Assembly: GCF_003545715.1 (NCBI RefSeq)
Contig: NZ_QVNU01000003.1
Location: 496,001-560,000, forward strand
Reading direction: 5' to 3'
Length of the DNA: 64,000 nt
Source: Taibaiella koreensis
Lineage (GTDB): Bacteria; Bacteroidota; Bacteroidia; Chitinophagales; Chitinophagaceae
In this document: positions 33,612 through 41,167 of the stretch, one piece after another
How positions within the stretch are numbered: the first letter of the stretch is position 1
How the letters are laid out: each line of letters opens with the position of its first letter
Translations under genes and position numbers: made by a program
Notes under the pieces: generated by a model
Seen by the model: the letters and a program-made list of their open reading frames with translations, nothing else
Database searches by the model: none
Told to the model about the DNA's origin: nothing

Positions 33612-34681
33612 AAATTGAGTTGATAGTGTTGGATGGCTTGTCGCTTCATCGGGTGTGTGCTCCACTCCTCCCATTCACAGGTATAGGGATTATAGCCGCA
33701 TTTCAGGGGTTTGCTGTATGGATCATCGGGATTGTCGAGATAAGCTCTGCAATCGGTACAGATATGCCTGAATTCGCAATCGCGGCATACAGATACCTGA
33801 TCTTTGGTAATGTTCCAGTAGTTTTTGAAACTGGACTTTTCAATGGCTTCCGCTAAGGTAGTATTGCTGATGTGACCAAAGCTTTCCTTCATCGAAGGAC
33901 AGTTCTTGATATTGCCTTTTGTATCGATACTGATCTTGCGGTTGAGGCAGGTATTGTGCGCGAGGGATTCGGTGTAGTGACTTAATTTGAAATTGAAATA
34001 CGCTGCTTGTACTATCCCGCAATAATCAGAACCATAATCATTTTGAGTACTTAAAATGATTGAAGTATTATTTGTCTCTTGCCATAAATTCTCTTTGGAG
34101 CCGAAGGCAATCATAAGCTCAATTTTGGGATGGGCTGCCGAAAATGCTAAAAGATCGCCGATGCTAAATTCACCATGATTACGAAAGAGAATTTGCAAGG
34201 TTTTATTAGAGACATCATTAAACATTTTGATCTGTTTACTGAATACCTCAAGATTATCAATGGAAAAATGAATGATTAGCTGGACACAAGGAATGTATAG
34301 ATCGCTAATGCTTTTTAGTATATGAGTAATGTTATTGGGATCATCAATTTCAAATACAGCATTGGTTATGGAAGCCGCATCATCCCAACTTGTATCTATA
34401 GCGGGAAAGGAATTGTATTCTTCAAGCGAGCTGCAATAGAAGGCAAGTTCATTGGTCAATAAAAAATCGATGTACTCTTCTGCAACTGCTTTATCCTCCT
34501 CTTCAAGCGCACCTAATGCTTTAGAAAGCTCCTGACCATGCGCAAAATCAATAAATATTTGCATAGCATTTGGTACAAAAAAGTACTGCTGCCTTTGACT
34601 GTCCAGTAATAATGTTCTGTTTGCACCTTTTATAAAGTGGCAACAACTATAAAGTCTTAAATATCGTGAAGGTTTATTCAT
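33599..34681 (-). CDS. gwsS: Grasp-with-spasm system SPASM-domain peptide maturase
   Basis: Partner enzyme of a grasp-with-spasm ribosomal peptide system. The 360 aa end in a Cys-rich SPASM-type cluster: CRDCEFRHICTDCR, then CGYNPYTCEW. The N-terminal half has a RYLRLYSCCHFIKG start and no CxxxCxxC radical-SAM motif that I can find. A canonical radical-SAM reaction is therefore doubtful, and the domain may act as an Fe-S or zinc adaptor. The ATG at 34681 is preferred to an upstream TTG, because it overlaps the stop of the small ORF by 8 bp. It acts with GwsG on the precursor at 36967. Confidence 0.82.
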   Translation of the reverse strand: MNKPSRYLRLYSCCHFIKGANRTLLLDSQRQQYFFVPNAMQIFIDFAHGQELSKALGALEEEDKAVAEEYIDFLLTNELAFYCSSLEEYNSFPAIDTSWDDAASITNAVFEIDDPNNITHILKSISDLYIPCVQLIIHFSIDNLEVFSKQIKMFNDVSNKTLQILFRNHGEFSIGDLLAFSAAHPKIELMIAFGSKENLWQETNNTSIILSTQNDYGSDYCGIVQAAYFNFKLSHYTESLAHNTCLNRKISIDTKGNIKNCPSMKESFGHISNTTLAEAIEKSSFKNYWNITKDQVSVCRDCEFRHICTDCRAYLDNPDDPYSKPLKCGYNPYTCEWEEWSTHPMKRQAIQHYQLNFLNA

Positions 34682-34871
34682 GTTTGAGCACAATCATGCG
34701 GGTAACGGACTTGTAGAAATTACCTGCGATCTCCATCTGGTCGTTTTGATGGTATGGGGAGTCAATTAATTTAGGGGATGGTTGTACTTTGCTATCGCCG
34801 TCATCAATGAGCGGGAATAGTGCGCAATTGACAGGTAGATATTTCAGCTCTTCATTGTTGAACAGGTTCAT
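34674..34871 (-). CDS. Small coupled ORF between gwsG and gwsS
   Basis: Unrecognised 65-aa ORF beginning MNLFNNEELKYLPVNCALFP. It overlaps the end of gwsG by 20 bp and the start of gwsS by 8 bp (ATGAATAA), a classical translational-coupling layout that argues it is real. It contains an acidic turn (LIDDGDSK), no GG leader, no signal peptide and one Cys. It could be a peptide-binding helper for the maturases or a second substrate; neither can be shown from sequence. Confidence 0.6.
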   Translation of the reverse strand: MNLFNNEELKYLPVNCALFPLIDDGDSKVQPSPKLIDSPYHQNDQMEIAGNFYKSVTRMIVLKHE

Positions 34872-35826
34872 GTTGGAAGAATTTAGCAATTTTTTGATCC
34901 AGATGATAATTGCATTCTTTACTAATATACCCGAATTGACCCACAGGGTTTATTTCCAAAAAATAACAATCCCCTTGTTTGTCTACCATCAAATCAACAC
35001 TACCTGAATTTAGCTTACATAGGCTACTAAGCCGGACCAGTTGTTCCTTTAAGGTATTGCTTATTGAAAACGGTACCATACGCACCATTTTGCCATCCTG
35101 GTATACATTTCTTCCCTCCGTAGCTTTCGAAAATATTGCACAGGCATAGAATTTCTCTTCTATAAAGAAAATGCGCAGTTCATACTTTTTTTCGATCCTT
35201 TCCTGGAACAGAGAGTAGTAAAACCGATCCGGTATTTGGGAATATTCGCTGAGCGCAGCGGTATATTGCGCTCTGGAAGTGCCACTATAATTCAACCAGA
35301 ATATATCCTGTATTGGCTTTGTAATAATTTCTGAATCTGCATTACCCAGCTTGTTGCGAATATCATCTTTAACGGTTGCGATCAAGGTATGCGGAATTTT
35401 CAGACCGACTTCCTGCGCATACATTAAAGTCAGGAGTTTGTTTGTATTGTAGTTCAGTTGGTTATTCAGGGCATTTATCGTCGACAGTTTAGTAGCAATA
35501 AACTCAGTGAGCACTCTATTCTCCCTATCCAATAATGCCGCTATTTGCCAGGCTAGAGCATCCTCCTTTTTCCTATGTGCAGAAAGCGCGGAAGTGAAGG
35601 TTATTGTACTCCTTCTAAACCAAACACCGGTTATGTCATCCATAGAGATAGGTTGTCCCTTGATGTTAAGCGCTATGAATTGTTTGCCATTTCTGAATTC
35701 CACAGAAGCAAGAATATTGCCGGTGTCCCTTTCATTTAAGCGGATACAGGGAATCTTGTAATGTCGGAACCACTCAATGACGTAGTCCGTACTTACATCG
35801 TTGCTTGCTGATAATATTAAAACCAT
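34852..35826 (-). CDS. gwsG: Grasp-with-spasm system ATP-grasp peptide maturase
   Basis: ATP-grasp ligase of the graspetide type (324 aa), expected to form omega-ester or omega-amide crosslinks between Ser/Thr/Lys and Asp/Glu side chains of a precursor peptide. The start MVLILSASNDVSTDYVIEWF is typical of the family. A nucleotide-binding C-terminal ATP-grasp core shows metal-binding residues in SGSVDLMVDK and FLEINPVGQFGY. It overlaps the upstream lipoprotein gene by 53 bp and the downstream small ORF by 20 bp. Base composition is more AT-rich than the housekeeping genes nearby. Confidence 0.9.
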   Translation of the reverse strand: MVLILSASNDVSTDYVIEWFRHYKIPCIRLNERDTGNILASVEFRNGKQFIALNIKGQPISMDDITGVWFRRSTITFTSALSAHRKKEDALAWQIAALLDRENRVLTEFIATKLSTINALNNQLNYNTNKLLTLMYAQEVGLKIPHTLIATVKDDIRNKLGNADSEIITKPIQDIFWLNYSGTSRAQYTAALSEYSQIPDRFYYSLFQERIEKKYELRIFFIEEKFYACAIFSKATEGRNVYQDGKMVRMVPFSISNTLKEQLVRLSSLCKLNSGSVDLMVDKQGDCYFLEINPVGQFGYISKECNYHLDQKIAKFFQHEPVQQ

Positions 35827-36892
35827 CTAATGCTGATTTTGAAATAGCATGCTTCTCGATATTTTCTTTAACATTATCGGGAAGGCCATCTGAATACATG
35901 AAAACATTTGGATTCCAGAACTTAAAATACATATGCTCGAATTGATATTGTATTTTGACACACATCTCTTTTACCGTTTCGAGGTGGATACTTTTCCGGG
36001 CTGCATCAATAACGGTAGTGTCCCGGAAGGTTAGTTGGGCTATGTAGATGTGATTATCGATAATGTCTGATCTGTATGCGCCATAGTTCGTGTAAGGATT
36101 AACCTGGTATTTCGCAATGGAGTCTTTAAATATGCCAAGGCTTTGCCACTTATAATACGCATAATCTTGTGGAGAACAGTTGCCTTTTAGGATGTTGTTA
36201 TACAAAAGGGTATCCATGGTCCGGCGGTTCGTCCATGAGCGGTCATGCATGAGGGGAATATCGTAAATAGCCGGATTTCCCGGGAAGTGATTATCAAAGC
36301 CAACCCTGTCTTCGGTAGGGAAGCCTTTCTCTTGCATCAAATGCTTTAGATGCATAGTGTTAAGTGAATCGAAGACATTGAGAGAATCCCTGCCGCCAAT
36401 GTTATACTGGTTTTTGTATTTATCAATAAAATAGTGCCGCACAGCCTGGTCCCGGTCAAATATATTTACCAGTTGCTGCCGATAAACGGTATCCACTTCC
36501 GATGGCGTTTCGGCTTTTAACCTACGCCAAATGGCGGAAAACTTTTCTACTTTAGGGCCGCCTGAAACCTGGTTGAGAATATTTTCATGGGTTGATTCAT
36601 GCAAGAAAGCACCCCGCCGGATCAATATTATACTGAATTGGGAAAATCTAGCGGTATCGTCCAGCATATAGGCGCATAACCAGGCGTTGTACACATCCTT
36701 TCCAAAGGGCGAAACTTGCAACTCAAAAGCCCGGTCATAATGCTCTATGGCGCTTTTCACATGCCCATCGCAGATTAATAGTTCAGCCTCGTTCACCAAT
36801 TGAAAATAATCTGTAATCTTGTTGGCGAACGTTTTGCAACTAAAAAAAATGGCGCCAAGCAACATGAGCGCTGTCATTCTAAACATAAGCAT
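35774..36892 (-). CDS. Lipoprotein of the peptide cluster, function unknown
   Basis: Lipoprotein of 372 aa (lipobox AIFFSC, lipidated Cys19). The N-terminal third has TPR-like helices (AELLICDGHVKSAIEHYDRAFEL). An HExxH sequence occurs at residues 98-102 (AFLHESTHE), but the surrounding residues are not those of a typical zincin, so metalloprotease activity is only a possibility. The remaining residues are helical and unrecognised. It is the first gene after the precursor and attenuator and shares 53 bp with gwsG. A periplasmic role in peptide processing, export or immunity is inferred from position alone. Confidence 0.75.
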   Translation of the reverse strand: MLMFRMTALMLLGAIFFSCKTFANKITDYFQLVNEAELLICDGHVKSAIEHYDRAFELQVSPFGKDVYNAWLCAYMLDDTARFSQFSIILIRRGAFLHESTHENILNQVSGGPKVEKFSAIWRRLKAETPSEVDTVYRQQLVNIFDRDQAVRHYFIDKYKNQYNIGGRDSLNVFDSLNTMHLKHLMQEKGFPTEDRVGFDNHFPGNPAIYDIPLMHDRSWTNRRTMDTLLYNNILKGNCSPQDYAYYKWQSLGIFKDSIAKYQVNPYTNYGAYRSDIIDNHIYIAQLTFRDTTVIDAARKSIHLETVKEMCVKIQYQFEHMYFKFWNPNVFMYSDGLPDNVKENIEKHAISKSALDGFNIISKQRCKYGLRH

Positions 36893-36910
36893 TTGGTTTT
36901 TTAGTAAAAG

Positions 36911-36934
36911 GCCGGGATAGGATACTATCCCGGC
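36911..36934 (-). terminator. Attenuator/terminator after the graspetide precursor
   Basis: A perfect 10-bp stem with a 4-nt loop is followed on the minus strand by CTTTTACTAAAAAA. It lies in the 74-bp gap between the precursor gene and the maturation genes, and partial read-through would give more precursor than enzyme. Confidence 0.65.
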
Positions 36935-36966
36935 TGCACTAATCTGTAATCCGTTTACAGAATTAA

Positions 36967-37200
36967 CTATTTCGTTGTTTCCATGCCAACGCGATTTCCA
37001 TTTCCGTCCGTATATATTACATCTGATGACCAGGATGCCTGGCCGTCCGGTCTTTGGCCAGCCCCTGTTTTTGTCTCACACCAGCCTTTCCCTGCCAATG
37101 TTGAGTTGGTCGGTGTCGCTCCGTCGCCACCAAAAACATGCTGGATTGCAGTGTTGGATAATGCTTCAAATTTTGAAGACTTCAACGATTCAAATTTCAT
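36967..37200 (-). CDS. Graspetide-type precursor peptide with GG leader
   Basis: Ribosomal peptide precursor of 77 aa, the presumed substrate of GwsG/GwsS. The leader MKFESLKSSKFEALSNTAI plus QHVFGG ends in a Gly-Gly motif at residues 24-25. This is followed by a 52-aa core rich in Thr, Ser, Asp and Glu with a single Cys (GWCETKTGAG). Thr/Ser plus acidic side chains are what omega-ester formation needs. A full TTG-N21-TACATTTG promoter lies 154 bp upstream and an attenuator follows. Mature product and activity unknown. Confidence 0.8.
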   Translation of the reverse strand: MKFESLKSSKFEALSNTAIQHVFGGDGATPTNSTLAGKGWCETKTGAGQRPDGQASWSSDVIYTDGNGNRVGMETTK

Positions 37201-37353
37201 ATCAATTTCGGATTTTATGTTGACCCCTGTCTCGCCGCCATGGAGCTGTTTCAGCGTACACCGTTTTATCCAGGTTATAAGTGTGTCCTCCTGTCCCTGT
37301 TTGTTTTCTTTGGATCATCCAGGCAAAACCGCAATCCGTCGCGACCGAATAAT

Positions 37354-37385
37354 CAAATGTAGTATGAAAGGGATGGCTACTACAA
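37354..37385 (-). promoter_or_regulatory. Promoter of the graspetide precursor operon
   Basis: Minus strand TTG (37383-37385), 21-bp spacer, TACATTTG (37354-37361). This is the most complete match in the window to the Bacteroidota -33/-7 consensus. It implies a ~145-nt leader before the precursor ATG and separates the regulatory genes from the biosynthetic operon. Confidence 0.5.
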
Positions 37386-37458
37386 CTTCTTAGGACACAA
37401 ACAAGTATTGGAGATGCAATTAATCAGGTTCGGAGGATGGCACGGTATACAGCAAGAT

Positions 37459-38166
37459 TCAGGTAGTGACTGTCCGTATAAACTGTTCTCGGTAAGAGGG
37501 GCTGACTGGTATGCGTATCCCATCGCTACTCAGCCGTTTTAGCACAGCGAGATTGCCCTCAATAGCAACCACTTTTTTTATGGAAATAATGTATGAGTTA
37601 TGAACTCTCAAAAAGAGTTGTTTCGGTAACTGGCCTTCAATCTCTTTAAGCGGCATTTTAGCAGTAAACTTTGCGCCCTCACAATGGAAAATAATATTGT
37701 TCCTTGCGCTCTCGATGAAGATAATGTTGCCAAATTCGATTTTTATCTGCTTGCCCTTGTGTTCGCCCTTAATGAATAGATATTCTTTTTCAGTATCCAC
37801 TTTGTTTACCGCAGCTCGTTCCAGCCACAAGGCAGCTTTCTGTATGGCCTTTAAAAATCGTGAGTAGCCTATCGGCTTTAGCAAGTAGTCGACAACGCCG
37901 TGATCAAACCCTTCTATAGCATATTCTGTATAAGCAGTTGTAAGGATAACTGGAACATCAACCAACTTCAGTACTTCGATCCCGGATATATGGGGCATCT
38001 GTATATCCAAAAAAAGAAGGTCTACTTGATTATTCCTGATGAAATCCAGTGCGCTGAAACCATCGTTGGCACTTCCCACCCACCCAAGGCCGGGAGTCTG
38101 CTCAATATAGGTCTTTAGCGTATTGACCGCGTAGGCTTCGTCGTCTGTAATAAAGCACCTTATCAT
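37459..38166 (-). CDS. LytTR-type response regulator
   Basis: DNA-binding response regulator of 235 aa in the LytR/AlgR family. The receiver domain (residues 1-~115) has the acidic pocket IRCFITDDEA and phospho-acceptor Asp in LLFLDIQMP, with VILTTAY and LLKPIGYSRF. The C-terminal LytTR domain (~residues 135-235) includes IFIESARNNIIFH and FLRVHNSYIISI. It follows its kinase by 11 bp. Members of this family often control peptide operons through paired repeats, so the adjacent precursor promoter is the natural target; this is inference. Confidence 0.9.
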   Translation of the reverse strand: MIRCFITDDEAYAVNTLKTYIEQTPGLGWVGSANDGFSALDFIRNNQVDLLFLDIQMPHISGIEVLKLVDVPVILTTAYTEYAIEGFDHGVVDYLLKPIGYSRFLKAIQKAALWLERAAVNKVDTEKEYLFIKGEHKGKQIKIEFGNIIFIESARNNIIFHCEGAKFTAKMPLKEIEGQLPKQLFLRVHNSYIISIKKVVAIEGNLAVLKRLSSDGIRIPVSPSYREQFIRTVTT

Positions 38167-38177
38167 ACCTTGTTGAA

Positions 38178-39245
38178 TTAGGAAGCCTCAGTGAGGGCCT
38201 GGATTTCTATACTTAGCATTACCTTGTAAGTATCTGCGTCGTCATTTACTTCTAATTTGTATCTTTCCTGATACATCTCTTTCAGCTGCGATATAATGTA
38301 CTTTGTTCCGATTCCGAAGGATCGTTCTTTAGGGCCGATTTTTTTCCTATTTCTAGTAGTAAACATCATATTGCCGTCCTGTAACTTTAGCGTTATCAAC
38401 AACGGGCTACCAGGATTGTGAAGCTCACCATGTTTCAGCGCATTTTCAACTAAGGTAATTAGGATATGGGGAAGAATTTTTAGTTGACTGTCTTGGATCA
38501 CGTTTTCAAACGATATAAAGACTGTTCTATCATATCGAAGCTTATAGATAGAAATTAGATTTTCGATGTTTGTTGCTTCCTCGGCCAACGGAACAAGTCC
38601 ATCGTTGTCAGCCTGGCGGATAGAAGATCGCATGATCTCTGTTAGAGAGATTAAGCCATCAGCAAGTGGTGGGTCCTTGGTTAGCATCCTATTGTGAAAG
38701 AATCCTAATGTATTGAACAAAAAATGTGGGTTTATCTGTGCTTTTAACTTGGCAATTTCAAGCGCAAGTCTCTCCTTCTCAATAACAAGCTGTTGTTGTT
38801 CCTTTATTCTAAGTTTTTTTTCCTTCCTGAGGCTTTCTTTGGCAAACCAGAATCCGAAGGCGAACAGTGTGTACTGCGTCCACCACCATATATTCAGAAA
38901 AAAGAACTGGGCGTTGGTGTAGGGAAGTTCGGGATAGCCAAAATGAATGAAGAGCTTAAAGTAAAGAATCTTTTTCAGAAGAAAGGAAAGGGGACACATT
39001 AACGCAATGCATAACCCGGCGAAGAAATATTTCTTTGTTCTCCAAAAAGTGGGTAGTATGAAATAGGCAGTGATGTAGAAGACAAAAGCCGCAACAAAAT
39101 ACTTACCTATCGAATCGATGAAGAACATTTCGATTCCCGGATTTTGAACCATATTGATGAAATGGTTCATAGTGACATAACAGCTCCAAAAGGCCAGATG
39201 CACTCCGGCAATTTTCCAGTTTATATGTCTTGCATTGATCTTCAT
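38178..39245 (-). CDS. LytS-like sensor histidine kinase
   Basis: Membrane sensor kinase of 355 aa with four N-terminal transmembrane helices (residues ~10-145) and little extracellular sequence. A coiled segment, the His_kinase domain phospho-acceptor box LKAQINPHFLFNTLGFFHNRM (in two parts, AQINPHFLFNTL then GFFHNRM) and an ATPase domain with LVENALKHG and FGIGTKYI follow. It overlaps the S41 peptidase gene by 4 bp and precedes its regulator by 11 bp. The layout resembles peptide-pheromone circuits, where such a kinase senses a processed peptide; no ligand is shown. Confidence 0.9.
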   Translation of the reverse strand: MKINARHINWKIAGVHLAFWSCYVTMNHFINMVQNPGIEMFFIDSIGKYFVAAFVFYITAYFILPTFWRTKKYFFAGLCIALMCPLSFLLKKILYFKLFIHFGYPELPYTNAQFFFLNIWWWTQYTLFAFGFWFAKESLRKEKKLRIKEQQQLVIEKERLALEIAKLKAQINPHFLFNTLGFFHNRMLTKDPPLADGLISLTEIMRSSIRQADNDGLVPLAEEATNIENLISIYKLRYDRTVFISFENVIQDSQLKILPHILITLVENALKHGELHNPGSPLLITLKLQDGNMMFTTRNRKKIGPKERSFGIGTKYIISQLKEMYQERYKLEVNDDADTYKVMLSIEIQALTEAS

Positions 39246-40660
39246 TGATGCGATGCATAGTACTCTATCATATAGCTGGGCCAGTCACCTATTTCTTCTC
39301 CTATTTCTATGTCTGGTTTTATGCCTACGTTGTCAATAAAAGGATAAAATTTATGCTCTGTAGTGCCCATCGGACAAGTGTATTTTAGGTATGGGCAAGG
39401 TAGTTCCCTTACATCGCCTATTTCTGCATAGTCCAAGGCCCCGCGGGAATGAGTTCCGAAGATGGTAACTTTATTGCTTTGCCGTGCCCATATCAAAAAC
39501 ATTTCTGCTGCGCTCATAGTGCCATCATTGATGAGTATCCCTACTTTTTGAGGATACGGGTAATCACTTCCAATGCTTATCGTATCCGGTTCGGAAGTTT
39601 TGATCAGTTTGCCAACATTTTTTTTCATCTTTTCTATCAATCCCAGGAAGTATGTTTTTTCCTCTTCCGAAAAGCCCGGAGTTAGCATGACCTTTTCGTA
39701 CATTTTAATATTATCAGGAGAGGCTTTGACATACATACCATCGCGTCTTATCGGACCAGATGAAATGATTGGCAATAATGTGTCTGCACTTACAGTATGC
39801 CCTCCACCGTTGTTTCTTAGGTCGATCAGGAAATATTTTGACTTACTGATAGTCCCCATGTTGGCACCGACTACGCTATCTATCGCCGACTTATTGCCAA
39901 CTAAAAAGTTGCTAATCGATAGAAGGCAGGTACTGTCCGAAATCCTTGAAAAGCGGACTGGCTGATTGATGATATCTGAGACATTGTTCGACGGAAGTAT
40001 TCGTTTCCATGTTCCGAAGCCTGCAATGATCATATTTCCCAGCTCGAATCTAAGGCTTCTATATTCAGGAAGGTGATCATTCCTGAAATAACCGACCGTA
40101 TACAGCCCTTCTTTTTTGGTGATTTCCATCTTCAGTTGATGGTTTTTCCAATAGATACCGTCGCTACCAAAAGTAACCCCAGTAAATGATCCATTCTTTT
40201 CTTTGTCCTTGAAGATCGCCACCCGGTATTTAAGTGATGGATTCTCCCAAATGCCTTCGACATTATCGAGTTTGCCAGATGTAAAATAGATTTTTAGTTC
40301 ATCTTCGTTTATAGGCAATACTTTAATGTCCTTAAACATTTTATTTATCAAATCGACATCAGCTTTCTCGGATTTGTAGATGCCTATCGACATATGCGGA
40401 TCATCAAAGAACTGTATGTAGCGTTTCAGGAGCAGATAACAGTTATAGTCTTTTGACTTCTTACTCTTGGCCTTAAGTTCTTTCTTTAACTTGCTGTATA
40501 GGTCGAGATTGTCGGCCTTGACCTTATCGTCAAGGCCGACATAGTTGGACTCGATGTCTTTTATAAGGGCCACCATATTGTCTTCGCAAATGCAATCCTG
40601 GGCCCTCACCTTACTAAAAGCTAATAAACAAAGCGCGATAATCAGTTTTGTCCTTTTCAT
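39242..40660 (-). CDS. S41 family peptidase next to a peptide precursor
   Basis: Exported C-terminal processing/tricorn-type protease of 472 aa. The signal peptide MKRTKLIIALCLLAFSKVRA starts at the ATG at 40660; the longer frame adds an implausible leader reaching into the precursor gene. Family motifs are YFLIDLRNNGGGH and INDGTMSAAEMFLIWARQS, with the probable nucleophile Ser in TMSAAE. It lies 14 bp after the Cys-rich precursor and overlaps the kinase by 4 bp. Cleavage of an exported leader peptide in the periplasm is a reasonable inference; S41 proteases recur in Bacteroidota peptide clusters. Confidence 0.86.
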   Translation of the reverse strand: MKRTKLIIALCLLAFSKVRAQDCICEDNMVALIKDIESNYVGLDDKVKADNLDLYSKLKKELKAKSKKSKDYNCYLLLKRYIQFFDDPHMSIGIYKSEKADVDLINKMFKDIKVLPINEDELKIYFTSGKLDNVEGIWENPSLKYRVAIFKDKEKNGSFTGVTFGSDGIYWKNHQLKMEITKKEGLYTVGYFRNDHLPEYRSLRFELGNMIIAGFGTWKRILPSNNVSDIINQPVRFSRISDSTCLLSISNFLVGNKSAIDSVVGANMGTISKSKYFLIDLRNNGGGHTVSADTLLPIISSGPIRRDGMYVKASPDNIKMYEKVMLTPGFSEEEKTYFLGLIEKMKKNVGKLIKTSEPDTISIGSDYPYPQKVGILINDGTMSAAEMFLIWARQSNKVTIFGTHSRGALDYAEIGDVRELPCPYLKYTCPMGTTEHKFYPFIDNVGIKPDIEIGEEIGDWPSYMIEYYASHQ

Positions 40661-40674
40661 AGAAATCCGATTTA

Positions 40675-40884
40675 CTACTCGGGCGAGCAGGTCAGCCAAG
40701 CTGTGGTACAGACGCCGCATGTAAACTTTGTTTTGCAATCCTTACAGGTTTTGGTAAGCTTAAGGATGTCATCCTCTCCCTTTGGGCCTCCACCATTGAG
40801 TTGACCTAGATGCCGAGGGGAAAGCTGTACAATAATAGCTTTTTTTAGCTCGATTTTAATCCGCTTATTCTGTGCTTCTTCCAT
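40675..40884 (-). CDS. Cys-rich GG-leader peptide, lanthipeptide-like precursor
   Basis: Precursor of 69 aa. The leader IKIELKKAIIVQLSPRHLGQ followed by LNGGG fits the Bacteroidota class I lanthipeptide leader pattern (K-x-L-K-K, then I..L, ending GG at residues 31-32). The core has five Cys (47, 50, 56, 59, 66) among many Thr: TCKDCKTKFTC, then GVCTTAWLTC. No LanB/LanC dehydratase-cyclase gene is in the window, so it is either modified by enzymes elsewhere, unmodified, or disulfide-bonded. The ATG at 40884 is used. It is the first gene of the S41-kinase-regulator cassette. Confidence 0.7.
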   Translation of the reverse strand: MEEAQNKRIKIELKKAIIVQLSPRHLGQLNGGGPKGEDDILKLTKTCKDCKTKFTCGVCTTAWLTCSPE

Positions 40885-41110
40885 TTTTGTTTTTTTTGAT
40901 GTTAAAAAAGATATACTGACGAAGTAATAACGATTTGAAATCGATGGCAAAAAAAAGATTTACTCTGTGCCTTTTTGGGGGATAAAAGGGCGTTTGTGGA
41001 GGACGGAACATGTAGTAATTGATCCGTCGTGATACCGGAACCATTTCTGGCAAGAGGTCAGATCCAGGCTGGTCGAATAGCCGCTTTCTGCGACAACATC
41101 ATATCCCGCA
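40885..41110. other. Upstream region of the peptide cluster
   Basis: AT-rich, about 226 bp with no gene. It contains a 13-bp palindrome (CGATTTGAAATCG, 40931-40943) that could be an operator. No TAnnTTTG box was found on the minus strand. This interval is the right edge of the AT-rich island. Confidence 0.4.
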
Positions 41111-41143
41111 AAAAAGAAGAGGCCGCCCATAGGACAGCCTCTT
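41111..41143 (-). terminator. Intrinsic terminator of tig
   Basis: The stem 41118-41127 with 41132-41142 is followed on the minus strand by TTCTTTTTT, 25 bp after the trigger factor stop. Confidence 0.7.
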
Positions 41144-41167
41144 GCTGGTATATTGTAGTATTGCCGA

